Assembly: GCA_039707655.1 (NCBI GenBank) | Contig: CM077671.1 | Coordinates: 301,816,509-301,880,508 of the forward strand | Direction: 5' to 3' | Source of the DNA: Elymus sibiricus | Taxonomy: Eukaryota; Streptophyta; Magnoliopsida; Poales; Poaceae | Length of the DNA: 64,000 nucleotides | Part shown: positions 46,530 through 58,376 of the stretch, in pieces | How positions within the stretch are numbered: position 1 is the first letter of the stretch | Layout: each line of letters opens with the position of its first letter | Program-made: the position numbers and the translations under genes | The notes under the pieces: generated by a model | Told to the model about the DNA's origin: nothing | Databases searched by the model: none | The model's input: only the letters and a program-made list of their open reading frames with translations

Positions 46530-47078
46530 ATAGATTGTTTTCTTTGTCTTCCTTCTTCAACCTCTTCCTTCTTCTTTTGCCCCTATGTCTTTGGGGAGTT
46601 GCCACATGTGGCATTTTTTATTATCATGCGTACGTAAGAAAATTATTATCTTTGTCGGTGCTAATTTGTTGTTATATTATTTCATTCATTTGTAAATGTA
46701 TACGAGTCGAAAACAGACGAAACATCAAAGTTCTCGGCTAGGCACGAACAAAATAGTGATCACAAGCAAACTAGTCCCTCCGTCCAGGCGCATTAACCAC
46801 ATGATAAACAGCAGGTAGGACGCCATTAATTCAGAAGTTGGGAGCGAGGCGAGCGGGGGGGGGGGGGGGGGTTGGAGGTCAAAGTATCGCTTCCCGATGA
46901 GCAGGCGTAGTAGACTCTCATGCGTCCCGTCGTGCATGCATGGCAGACAGCTCTCACGCATCCTGTCAAGCCTACGCGGCGGACAACTCGCACGCGTCCC
47001 ATCGAGCCTGCACGGCGGAAAGCTCACATGCGTCCTGTCATCAACCTGCAGCTACACGCACGGTTCTACCATATCAAG
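46530..47078. repeat. Intergenic with poly-G run and ~36-bp GC-rich units
   Basis: A G-run lies at 46855-46872. From about 46930 to 47045, units of the type gagcctgcacggcgga(c/a)agctcgcacgcgtcc repeat about three times at ~36-bp spacing. A closely similar unit lies 1.5 kb away at about 45435-45470. No gene seen. Confidence 0.65.
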
Positions 47079-47080
47079 TA

Positions 47081-47338
47081 CTCCCTCCATTTCTTTTTAG
47101 TTAGCATATAAAATTTGGTCAAATTCAAAATTTGTAAAGTTTGTCTAGCTTTATAGAAAAATAAATAAATATTTATAATTTCAAATCAACATTATTAGAT
47201 GCATCGTCAAATTAACTTTCACACTATATAACCTTAGCATTGTAGACGTTGATGTGTTTTTTGTATAAATTTAGTGAAACTATGTTTAGCTTGATTTTGA
47301 CCAAATCCTATATGCGAAGTGAAAGGAAACGGAGGGAG
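47081..47338. mobile_element. Stowaway MITE (Tc1/Mariner type)
   Basis: Terminal inverted repeats ctccctcc...ttggtcaaa and ttttgaccaaat...ggagggag, flanked by TA duplications at 47079-47080 and 47339-47340. Length 258 bp, AT-rich, non-coding. Confidence 0.9.
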
Positions 47339-47414
47339 TAAAAAATGGACGCGTGGGACCAAATGGTTATGATACAAGTTTTGTATGTACAAGAATTCAA
47401 TAAACCAATATTAT

Positions 47415-48840
47415 CAATGATTGCGGCCGATCTATCATGCCTAAATGTTTCGAATTCATTCACATTCGTATGAAAAGGGCCCTAGAAAACTCAATTGATG
47501 TATAAAAAGGGTCGAATTGGTGCACTAGAGGACACATTGAATGTAGTTTCGTCACAAAAGGTGACATGTTCCCTATCGAAACCACGAAGTCAGAGCATGT
47601 GCCTCTAGTTCAAAATTTGAACTACGCATATTAACTCCCTAGAAAACTCAATTAATGTATAAAAGGGGCCGATTCGGTGGACTAACGACTCATTGAATGT
47701 AGTTTCACCAACGAAGGTGACATGTTCCCTATCGAAACCACGAAGTCAGAGCTTGTGTCTCTAGTTCAAAATTTGAACTACGCATATTAAATCCCTAGAA
47801 AACTCAATTGATGTATAAAAGGGGCCGATTCGGTGGACTAACGACTCATTGAATGTAGTTTCACCAACAAAGGTGACATGTTCCCTATCATGGCGAGCTT
47901 TGGCTTGTAAGATGCATGCCCCAATATTAGTCGCAAATCCGTCAAAAAACAAAATGCACACCGTAGATGTGCCGTGGCATGACACTGTGTAAGTTTCGTG
48001 AATTCATGGCGAGCTTTGGGTTCTCTCGGACTTTGAAACCAAGATTATCAATGTTTGCGGTCTAGTCACGACACCGAGATGTTTGTAATTCAATGACCAT
48101 CAGTGCATGGGATGTAAACATGGACCCAATGACACAAAATGGTTTTTAATAATCCATTTTGGTGCGCTGGAGCTCGTGCTTGTAATTCAAACTTGAGTTC
48201 TTCTCATTAAGTGCACGCCTAGAAAACTCAAATGTCATTTCGACCACAAAGGTGACATGTTCCATATCGAAACCACCATGCTTGTCGTGGGAAGATCCAA
48301 TTTGTAAGAGGTTTGTCCCAAAACATATATACCATGTCCTATAAGTGTTATGTCGACACACCAGTTTCAATAATTTCACATTTTAGCATTGCAGTTGTAT
48401 TAGCCTATGTTGCATGTAGATAAAATATCAACGCAAGAAGAGACATCGAATGTCGTTCCCTCCACAGAGGTGACATATTGTTCCGTATCGAAACCACGAT
48501 GGTTCTTGAGAGAAGTTTTGGTGTGCAAGAGACTTCTCCCACATTGGACAAAAAATTATCATGTTGTATAAGTGCCGTGTCATGACACCGGGGCATGTTT
48601 CAAGAATTTCAGACGAGTTGTGGATTTACGATGATTTAATAGCCAAGTTTCTCAATGTTTGTGGTCTCGTCATGACTTCGAGATGTTTGCAATCCATTCA
48701 CGTTAATTGCATGGGACCTAAACAAGGAACCCAAGGACACAAATACCTTTTTTCATCCCATTTTGGTGAAACGAAGCATGTTCTTTTAGGTCAAATTTGA
48801 ATTATGCACATTAAATGTCTACAAACTTGATTAGTGTATT
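47415..48840. repeat. Nested satellite-like array (156-bp units inside ~600-bp units)
   Basis: A cctagaaaactcaatt unit recurs at 47481, 47638 and 47794 (spacing 157 and 156 bp), with diverged copies near 48211 and 48430 sharing the aaggtgacatgttcc and atcgaaaccac blocks. A longer period is marked by tcaatg(a/t)ttgcgg-type text at about 47415, 48048 and 48651 (633 and 603 bp). No coding frame is conserved between copies. Confidence 0.78.
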
Positions 48841-49213
48841 ATACAAAAAGGTAACGAACCATGAATAATTTAAAGCAGTTCTATATGCCCGTCTAAAGCT
48901 CGTGCATGTGTAAGCACGGTGTGCGCGTGTCGTGCTAGCTCGAGCTTCCTTCTTTGAGAAGTTATCCAATTTGTATTAAAATTATGTTCTATCCAAAGTC
49001 CAAACACGCTTCTCCCGCCACTCCCCCAATCGGTCTCCCACCACTCCCCCAACCGGTTTCCCGCTGAAGCACCGGCCCCGTCATCAACCTCCTGGACGAG
49101 GAGGACGAGAAGGAGCAGGCAAAAGCAGCATCACGCCATCGAGCATGAGCAAGACGTCATCATCAGCCCCCATGCCACCATCGCACACGGTTTCCAGTAC
49201 TACCAGAAACGTC

Positions 49214-49426
49214 TGTGATGCGTGTCTGGTCCCACCAGGTGCCCATCGGGGCACGCCTTGTATACGATAGGAGGCAATCGCTACCAGCAAGACGTGGCTT
49301 TCCAGCCCGTTACCCATTCGATGGAACTCGGAAGTTAAGCGTGCTTTCGGTGGAGTAGTCAAGGATGGGTGACCGGTTGGGAAGTTGCTAGATTTCAAGG
49401 TTCATTTAGGCGGTGTGATATGATCA
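49214..49426 (+). repeat. 5S rRNA-derived sequence (possible Cassandra TRIM LTR)
   Basis: 49328-49376 contains ggaagttaagcgtgctt (box A region) and ggatgggtgacc (box C) in the order and spacing of plant 5S rRNA genes, with the intermediate element altered. The surrounding sequence is not 5S. Cassandra TRIMs carry 5S promoters in their LTRs, and the segment can be bounded by TG (49214) and CA (49426), but no target duplication was found. Not a functional 5S gene. 48841-49213 holds nothing I recognise. Confidence 0.7.
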
Positions 49427-49457
49427 CTATAGGCATAAATAAAATGCCTATAGTGAT
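49423..49457. other. Perfect 14-bp inverted repeat (hairpin)
   Basis: atcactataggcat and its exact complement atgcctatagtgat are separated by a 7-base loop (aaataaa). It sits at the 3' edge of the 5S-derived segment. Followed (49460-49675) by two copies of an aaatcttgagatccttg...caaggatcgag unit. Confidence 0.85.
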
Positions 49458-49659
49458 ATTTCATTCCGGCTAAATAAATCTTGAGATCCTTGTTTTGAAA
49501 ATATCCATGATTTTATTTTGCTTCTTTTGCTGTTTTGAAAATGTCAAGGATCGAGTATGTGTGTGTGTGATATGTCATTCCGGGTAAATAAATCTTGAGA
49601 TCCTTGTTTTGATAATATCCACGATTTTCTTTTGCTGTTTTGAAAATGTCAAGGATCGA

Positions 49660-50240
49660 GTGTGTGTGAGTGTGTGTGTGTGTACCAATGGCTGTGTGTG
49701 GACCATGTGCCTACATTGTGCGGTTTCTGATGACAAACCTATCGGTGGGCCCTTAGGGTCTGCCATGCCTTTTACTGACAACGCTGGAAGGCCAAGGGTG
49801 TGTGTGTGTGTGTGCGTGTGCATGTGCGTGTTTGTGTGTGTGTGTGTGTGTGTATGTGTGCGTGTGTGTTGTGTGTGTGTGTGTGTGTGTGTGTGAACCC
49901 ATATGCTTGTGTGTGGACCATGTGTCTACATTGTGCGGTTTCCGATGACAAACCTATCAGTGGGCCCTTAGGGTGTGTCATGCCTTTTATTGACAATGCT
50001 AGAAGGCAAAGGATGGGTGACGGTGTGTGTGTGTGCGGGGGCGGGGGGGGGGGGGGGAGGGGGGTGCGCGCGTGCGTGTGTGTGCGTGTGTGAACCCATG
50101 CTTGTGTGTGGGCCATGTGCCTACATTGTGCGGTTTTCGACGACAAACCTATCGGCGGGCCCTTAGGGTTTGTCATGCCTTTTAGTGATAAACGCTAGAA
50201 TGCCAAGGATGGGTCATGGTGTGTGCATGTGCATGTGTAC

Positions 50241-50275
<35 letters not shown>

Positions 50276-50345
50276 CCTCTCTCTCACCCTGTGTGTGTGT
50301 GTGTGTGTGTGTGGACCATGCATGCGTCCATTGTGCGGGGAGGGG
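49660..50345. repeat. ~200-bp minisatellite with GT microsatellites and a G-run
   Basis: Units gtgtgtggaccatgtgcc...ggcccttagggt start at 49693, 49909 and 50104, with a truncated copy near 50305. Each is separated by long (GT)n tracts; a G-rich tract at 50036-50064 could form G-quadruplexes. The open frames through this region are simple-repeat artefacts. Confidence 0.88.
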
Positions 50346-50378
50346 AAGGATATATATATATAACCAATCTTAAGGGAG

Positions 50379-50408
<30 letters not shown>
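50241..50408. repeat. (CT)n and (TA)n microsatellites
   Basis: CT tract about 50241-50287; TA tracts at 50350-50362 and 50380-50406. 50409-50906 holds no gene or repeat I recognise. Confidence 0.92.
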
Positions 50409-50411
<3 letters not shown>

Positions 50412-50906
50412 AGTTATCTCAGCTAGGTGCATGCCACATCATAGATAGTGTACCATTGTGTATTAATTGTTGAAACATCGAACCACACCATTTTCGCATA
50501 TGCATTTGGCCATATGCAAGGGGGTGATGTTCTTCTAGCCCCGCTCAACTGATCTTCGATGACGCGCCAACTTATGGGACCGCGTGATCTATATATCCCT
50601 CTTGTTCGACAACAATATGTGATGGTTTGGCCATATTAATTAAGGTATAAATTCTCTTGGTTGTCTTATGAAAATTTAGACATGGATAAATGTGGGACAA
50701 AGTTTGAACCAGGTCATGTGTTCATAGGACCCCATATATCTTCCGGCACATAGTGTAGGGGGCAACACCCTATATTATGTTTGTCATGAAACCCTTTTCT
50801 GTCACATTGGACACTTTTAGGCATGCACATATGCAGCATGTGCCACACATTAAAGTTGCGCATTGCGAATATAAACATGACAACACCATGTTCGTACATA
50901 TATATA

Positions 50907-50982
50907 CTTCATCCGAACCTAATTACAAGTATTTTTTAGAGATTCCACTACGAACTACATATATATTTAGGAACGGAGGGAG
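50907..50982. mobile_element. Short, internally deleted Stowaway MITE
   Basis: Ends cttcatccgaacctaa and ttaggaacggagggag, TA on both sides (50905-50906, 50983-50984). The interior retains tttagagattccacta, typical of Triticeae Stowaway families, but most of the second arm is missing. Confidence 0.82.
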
Positions 50983-51337
50983 TATATATTTGGGCCACTA
51001 GCGGGCGTGGTTGTATTTTGACCCTCTCTTGCGTTTTCTTTTCTCGTTTATCTCAAAGATGCTAGTATTATGTAAAACAGCAAATGAAATAGACGAAACA
51101 ACCGTATGCGATTGTACCCCGAGCAGACACGAATGTGCTACTCTAACCGTGTGCGATGCCCGTAGACAGCAAAATCGGCCTTGCCTAGTGGTGCCAACCG
51201 CAAGCGTCAGCCAGTGCAAAGGGGTAATGTGCACAGTACAAACCCAAACCCGACAACGACCTATAAAAGATCTCGCCGGCGGCGGCTAACAGCTAATTTT
51301 TTCGCCGATAGCTCGCCACCACCACCACACACACCAA

Positions 51338-52096
51338 ATGGAACCGTTGCTCAAGCATGGGGATAAGCATGGCACCGTCCTGATAGTGTTGGACGACGAC
51401 GTGATAGAGGATTCCGACGCGTTGGCCGCCATGGCCGGCAACGGCAAACAGCCAGCTGCCGCAGCCGACGACGACGGGATAGAGGATTCCGACGCGCTGT
51501 CCTCCATGTGGGTCAATGGTCAACCGTCATCTGCCGCGGCCGCCGCCAATGACGACGACCCCGAGTTTCAGCGTCGGATGTAGATGGCCATTGCTCTGTC
51601 CGTCCAGGAATTGGGCCTCAATGCGTTCCTGCGCGAGGAGGACGAGCGCCGTCTCAGTGTCGGTGTGGAACAATCTATTGCATCTGCGGATGCCATCCGC
51701 AACGCGGATAGGGATCTGAAGCGGCAGAAACGGCGGGAGAGTGCAAAGAGGAAGCGGAACTCAGATGCAGAGGGCAAAAATAGGCGGGAGCAGAACCAGA
51801 AGGTGGCGGAGCAGGCCGCCGGATGCCTCTCAGCCGCGTTGGAGGCCAGTGCAGGCCTTGCAGCTGCGGCGGCAGCCCTGGCAACATCGGCCACGACGAC
51901 CAGGGCCGCAACTCTAGTGAGATCGGCGCCCGTCTGTATCCCGATGGCCCACCTGGACGCCACGACATATTCGTCGACAGCGGCAGACCTGGCGAGAGGC
52001 GCCGCGGTCGCTCCGGTCGAGGTAGCCCCGTCGGTCTCCGCCGTGGAACCAGTGGAGCTCATCGACTTGACGAGCTCCTCTGAATACTCGTTCTGA
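51338..52096 (+). pseudogene. SIM-containing coiled-coil protein gene with one in-frame TAG
   Basis: One frame of 252 codons interrupted once by TAG at 51581-51583 (just after FQRRM). The N-terminal region has two similar acidic units (DDDVIEDSDALAAMA, DDDGIEDSDALSSMW). The middle is strongly basic and charged (DRDLKRQKRRESAKRKRN), followed by an alanine-rich stretch. The C-terminus EPVELIDLTSSSEYSF is a textbook-like SUMO-interacting motif, and TVLIVLDDD near the start is a second candidate. A tataaaag sequence lies at about 51262. GTGTGCGAT-type words occur just upstream (51103, 51149) and downstream (52330-52365). Either a pseudogene of a nuclear, SUMO-binding protein or two separate short proteins. 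Confidence 0.55.
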
Positions 52097-52825
52097 GGCG
52101 AGGAAGGTCATGACGACGGTGGAGGCGCGGCGTTTGTATGCATCCATGGCGTAGTGAATATTTTGTGCAGTTCATCTTCATGTAATTTGACGAACTGTTT
52201 GTAAATTACTGAGCGTATGAACTAATGTCAACTAATCCGCTGCAAAATAAGGCATTTTGTGTTGAAAATTTGCCAAATGTTTGTGTCATCTGTTTGTGGG
52301 CATGTACATATTTAGGATGAATTTGACGTCTGCGACTGAAATTGAGGATGAACAGTGTGTGATGAACCCGCCTTGAGAAATCTCAAAAAGAGCTACCCGC
52401 CTCGAGCGATGCAAAAATTTGTGGTTTCGTGGCACGGCATTTCGTTACAGCGAAGAGCGTACACGCTTTATTATGTTTGGACCGTGTGCCATCTTGGTTG
52501 CTCCCGCCCAGTTCGTTTGCCAAAATTTAATTGGAAGCGGTATTTCAACTGCATGCCGCCTTTCCTCGTCCACCGCACCGACCCTATAGTAAAATTTCAG
52601 CTGCCGAGGCATTTGAACCATCGCCATCCCTCGTCCACCACCATCTCCACCCACACCATTACTACTAAAATTTTCAGCAGCAGCGGCACATCCGCAAACA
52701 CCCCCCACCCCCCATCCGCATAGCACCTCCCCTCCCCCTTCCTCCCCCGCTTGAACCCTAGCTCGCCGCCGCCGCTGCCGCCCACCACCAACCTCAGCCG
52801 GTCTGCCCGTGCCTCATAGCTAAAC
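52097..52825 (+). other. Spacer and probable 5' region of the B3-like gene
   Basis: Contains the 3' flank of the SIM gene (AT-rich, gtgtgtgatg near 52358), then a C-rich tract ending ttgaaccctagctcgccgcc, typical of a grass 5' UTR. It is interrupted by element G at 52826 and resumes at 61436. Confidence 0.45.
52821..52825. other. Left target-site duplication of element G
   Basis: taaac, identical to 61431-61435. Confidence 0.92.
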
Positions 52826-54618
52826 TGTTGGGGAACGTTGCATGGGAAACAAAAATTTTCCTACGCACACGCAAGATCTTTCCATGGTGATGAGCATCTA
52901 CGAGAGGGAGAGTGGATCTACGTACCCTTGTAGATCGCTAAGCGGGAAGCATTAAGAAAAGCGGTTGATGTAGTCGAATGTCTTCGCGATCCAAATCGCA
53001 AGCCGTCCCGCGATCCAATCACGATCCGTCCCGATCTAGCACCGAACGGACGGCACCTCCGCGTTCAGCACACATAAAGCTCGATGACAATCTCCGCCTT
53101 CTTGATCCAGCAAGAGCGGACAGAGAGTTAGATGAGATCTCTAGCAGCACGACGGCGTGGTGGCGGTGGTGGTGGAGTTATCCCGACAGGGCTTCGCCTA
53201 AGCACTACCGGAATCTATTTGGTGGAGGAACTAGAGAATAGAGAACTAGCACGTGGCCTTGTGTCTTTGGGGGCTCTATTCCTCTAGTATATATAGGAGG
53301 GAGGGGGGAGGAGGTAGCCTCCCTAGGGTTTCCCCTAGGGGTCGGCCGAACCAGGGCAAGGAGGAGTCCAATCCACTTCCTACTAGGAAGTGGATTCATA
53401 TTAGGAAGGAGTCCTATTTCTTCCTATCTCCACCTTTTTTCCTCTTGGGCATATGGGACCTTATGGGGTCGGTTCCCCAGCCCATTAGGGGCTGGTGCGC
53501 CACCTCTTGGGCCCATTTGCCCCCCCAGGGTGGGTGGGCCCCACTCGGTGGACCCCAGGAACCCATTCGTCACTCCCGGTACACTACCGGAAATACCCGA
53601 AACTTTTCCGGAACCCAAATACCACTTTCCAATATATAAATCTTTACCTCCAGACCATTCCGGAGCTCCTCGTGACATCCGGGATCTCATCCGGGACTCC
53701 GAACAACCTTCGGTCACCAACACATATATCTCAATACTACTGAAACGTCACCAGACATTAAGTGTGCAGACCCTGCGGGTTCGAGAACTATGTAGACATG
53801 ACCGAGACACCTCTACGGTCAATAACCAATAGCGGGACCTAGATGCCCATATTGGTTCCTACATATTCTATGAAGATCTTTATCGGTTGAACCTCTATGT
53901 CAAGGATTCAGTTAATCTCGTATGATGTTCCCTTTGTTCTTCGGTATGTTACGTGCCCGAGATTCGATCGTCAGTATCTCTATACCTAGTTCAATCTCAT
54001 TACCGGCAAGTCTCTTTACTCATTCAGTAATACAAGATACCGTGGCTAACACTTTAGTCACTTTGCTTGCAAGGCTTATTGTGATGTTGTATTACCGAGT
54101 GGGCCTTGAGATACCTCTCCGTCACACGGAGTAACAAATCCCAGTCTTGATCCATGCCCACTCAACAGACACCTTCGGAGACACCTGTAGAGCATCTTTA
54201 TAGTCGCCCAGTTACGTTGCGACATTTGATACACACAAGGTATCCCTCCGGTGTCAGTGAGTTGCATGATCTCATGGTCATAGGAACAGATACTTGACAT
54301 GCAGAAAACTATAGCAATAAACTGATACGATCATATGCTACGTTCATAGTTTGGGTCTTGTCCATCGCATCATTCTCCTAATGATGTGATTCCATTATCA
54401 AATGAAATCTGATGTCTATGGCTAGGAAACCTTAACTATCTTTGATCAACGAGCTAGTCTAGTAGAGGCTTACTAGGGACACTTTGTTGTCTATGTATCC
54501 ACACATGTATTCGAGTTTTCAATCAATACAATTATAGCATGGATAATAAACGATTATCATGAACAAGGAAATATAATAATAACCATTTTATTATTGCCTC
54601 TAGGGCATATTTCCAATA
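52826..54618 (-). repeat. Left (3') LTR of element G
   Basis: Starts tgttggggaacg; the inner end is ttccaata, with one change from ttccaaca. The U3 region is BARE-like (accggaaataccc) without the hairpin arrays of A or B. Confidence 0.93.
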
Positions 54619-57600
54619 GTCTCCCACTTGCACTAGAGTCAATAATCTAGCTCACATCGCTATGTGATTTAAATTGTTATGAATCTAACACCCAATGAGT
54701 TCTGGGTTCGATCATGTTTTGCATGTGAGAGAGGTTTTAGTCAACGGTCTGCAACATTCAGATCCGTGTGTTCTTTGCAAATCTATATGTCATACTGCAG
54801 ATGCTACCACGCTCCACTTGGAGCTATTCCATATGGCTGCTCCACTATACGTATCCGGATTGCTACTCAGAGTCATCCGGATTGGTGTCAAAGCTTGCAT
54901 CGACGTAACCCTTTATGACGAACTCTTTATCACCTCCATAATCGAGAAACATTTCCTTAGTCCTCTAGTTACTAAGGATAATTTTGACCGTTGTCCAGTG
55001 ATCCACTCCTGGACCACTCTTGTACCCCTTGATAGACTCATGGCAAGGCACACACCAGGTGCGGTACACAACATGGCATACTACACAGAGCCTATGGATA
55101 AGGCATAGGGGACGACCTTCGTCCTTTCTCTTTCTACTGCCGTGGTCGAGCTTTGAGTCTCACTCAACTCCACACCTTACAAATCAGGCACGAACTCTTT
55201 CTTTGATTGATCCATTTTGAACTCTTTCCAAATCTTGTCAAGGTATGTACTCATTGAAAGTCTCATCAGACGTCTTGATCTATCTCTATAGATCCTGATG
55301 CCCAATATTTAAGTAGCTTCATTCCAGGTCTTCCTTTGAAAAACTCCTTTCAAACGACCCTTTATGCTTTCCAGAAATTCTACATCATTTCCGATCAACA
55401 ATATGTCATCCACATATACTCATCAGAAATTCAATAGTGCTCTCACTCACTTTCTTGTAAATACAAGTTTCTCATAAACTTTGTATAAACCCAAAAGCTT
55501 TGATCACCTCATCAAAACGTATATTCCAACTCCGAGATGCTTGCTCCAGTCCATAGAAGGATCGCTGGAGCTTGCATACATTTTAGCATCCTTAGGACTG
55601 ACAAAACCTTCCAGTTGTATCACATAGAACCTTTCCTCAAGGAAACTGTCAAGGAAACGATGTTTTGACATCCATCTGCCAGATTTCATGATCGAAAAAT
55701 GCAGCAACTGCTAACATAATTCCAACAGACTTTTAGCATCGCTACGGGTGAGAAAGTCTCATCGTAGTCAACTCCTTGAACTTGTCGGAAACTTCTTTGC
55801 GACAAGTCGAGCTTTATAAATGGTGACATTTACCATCAGCGTCTGTCTTCTTCTTAAAGGTCCATTTGTACTGAACGGCCTGCCGTTTAACGGGCAAGTC
55901 TACCAAAGTCCATACTTGGTTTTCATACATGGATCCTTTCTCGGATTTCATGGCTCCTAGCCATTTGTTGGAATCCGGGCCCACCATCGCTTCTTCATAG
56001 CTCATAGGTTCGCTGTTGTCTAACAACATGACCTCCAAGACAGGATTGCCGTACCACTCAGGAGCGGTACGAGTTCTTGTCGGCCTACGAGGTTCGGTAG
56101 TAACTTGATCCGAAGCTTCATGATCATCATCATTTGCTTCCTCTTCACTTGGTGTAGGCGTCGCAGAAACATCTTTCTGCGTCGTGCTACTATCCAACTG
56201 AAGTGACGGTTCAACAACCTCATCAAGTTCTACTTTCCTCCCACTCAATTCTTTCGAGAGAAACTCTTTCTCGAGAAAGGACCCATTTTTAGCAATAAAC
56301 ACTTTGCCCTTGGATATGAGATAGAAGGTATACCCAGCTGTTTCCTTAGGGTATCCTATGAAGATGCACTTTTCCGCTTTGGGATCATGCTTATCAGACA
56401 TAAGCGTCGCATTCCCAAACTCTGAGAAATGACAGCTTAGGTTTCTGCCAAACCAAAATTCATACGGTGTCATCTCAACGGACTTAGATGGTGCCCTATT
56501 TAAAGTGAATGTAATTGTCTCTAATGCATAACCCCAAAACAATAGTGGCAAATCGATAAGAGACATCATAGTACGCACCATATCCAATAGAGAACGACTA
56601 CGACGTTCGGACACACCATCACACTATGGTGTTCCAGGTGGCGTGAGTTGTGAAACAACTTCCACATTGTCTTGAATTGTATACCAAACTCGTAACTCAG
56701 ATATTTACCTCCACGATCATATCATAGACATTTTATCTTCTTGTCACGATGATCTCAAACTTCACTCTGAATTTGTTTGAACTTTTCAAACGTTTCAGAC
56801 TTTGTGTTTCATTAAGTAAATATCCCCATATCTACTCAAATCATCAGTGAAGGTTAGAAAATAACGATATCCACCGCACGCTTCAACACTCATTGGATCA
56901 CTACATCAACATGTATTATTTCCAATAAGTCACTTGCCTGCTCCATCAAATCGGAAAACGGGGTCTTAGTCATCTTGCCCAAGAGGCATGGCCCGCATGT
57001 CTCAACCGATTCGAAATCGAGTGAGTCAAAAGATCCATCAGCATGGAGTTTCTTCATGCGCTTTACACCAATATGACCTTGGCGGCAGTGCCACAAGTAT
57101 GTGGTACTATCATTATTAACTTTGGATCTTTTGGCATCAATATTATGAACATGTGTATTACTACGATCGAGATTCAATGAACCATTCACATTGGGTGCAT
57201 GGCCATTGAAGGTATTATTCATGTAAACAGAATAACCATTATTCTCTAACTTAAATGAATAACCGTATTGCAATAAACACAATCTAATCACGTTTATGCT
57301 CAATGCAAACACCAAATAACATTTATTTAGGTTCATCACTAATCCCGAAGGTAGAGAGAGCATGCGATGGTGATCACATCAACCTTGGAAACACTTCCAA
57401 CACACATCGTCACCTCGCCCTTAGCTAGTCTCTGTTTATTCCGTAGCTTTTATTTCGAGTTACCAACATTTAGCAACTGAACCGGTATCTAATACTCAGG
57501 TGCTACTAGGAGTACTAGCAAGGTACACATGAATAATACGTATATCAAATATACTTCCGTTGACGTTGCCAGCCTTCTTATCTACCAAGTATCTAGGGTT

Positions 57601-58376
57601 TTTCCGCTTCAGCGACTGTTCTCCTCATAATAGAAGCACTCAGTCTCGGGTTTGGGTTCAACCTTGGGTTTCTTTACTGGAGCAGCAACTGGCTTGCCAT
57701 CCATGAAGTTCCCCTCCTTGCCCTTGCCCTTCTCGAAACTAGTGGTTTTACTAACCATCAACACTTGATGCTCCTTCTTGATTTCTACCTTCGCGGTGTC
57801 AAACATCGCGAATAGTTCAGGGATCATTATTTCTATCCCTGGCATTTCATAGTTCATCACGAAGCTCTAGTAGTTTTGTGGCAGTGACTTGGAGAACTAT
57901 ATCAACCACTATCTTATCTAGAAGATCAACTCCCACTCGATTCAAGTGATTGTAGCACTCAGACAATCTGAGCACATGCTCACCGATTGAGCTATTCTCC
58001 TTCATCTTGCAGGCAAAGAATCTTGTTGGAGGTCTCATACCTCTCAACACGGGCACGAGCCTGAGATCCCAATTTCAGCTCTTAGAACATCTCATATGTT
58101 CCGTGACGTTCAAAACGTTTTGGAGCCTCAATTCTAAGCCGTAATGCATGACGCACTAAACTATCAAGTAGTTATCAGAACGTGCCTGTCAGATGTTCAC
58201 AACATCTATAGACGACGCTTGAGGGGGTGGCGCACCGAGCGGTGCATTAAGGACATAAGCCTTCTGTGCAGCAATGAGGACAATCCTCAGATCACGGACC
58301 TAGTCCGCATTATTGCTACCACCATCTTTCAATTCTATTTTCTCTAGGAACGTATAAAACAGGGGAGCTACAACGC
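54619..58376 (-). pseudogene. Decayed Copia gag-pol of element G
   Basis: Fragments in order on the minus strand: gag (58376-57850, start codon lost, with FACKMKENSSIGEHVLRLSE); gag to zinc-knuckle region (57860-57609), the knuckle broken; protease/integrase zinc region (57363-56890, with HCRQGHIGVKRMKKLHADG, then IIHVDV followed by a break); integrase C-terminus to RT (56614-55814, with PYEFWFGRN and GPDSNKWLGAMKSE); RT and RNase H traces to 54700. Several frameshifts and stops; not functional. Confidence 0.88.

Noticed and set aside
47415..48840. CRISPR-like array because of regular repeats
   Set aside because: Units are 156 bp without short repeat/spacer structure, and the window is clearly plant nuclear DNA.
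49308..49391. Functional 5S rRNA gene
   Set aside because: Only the promoter half resembles 5S; the 5' half and the 3' end do not match.
49600..50373. Several open frames rich in Cys/Val or Thr/His
   Set aside because: Translations of (GT)n, (CT)n and G-runs; no codon structure.
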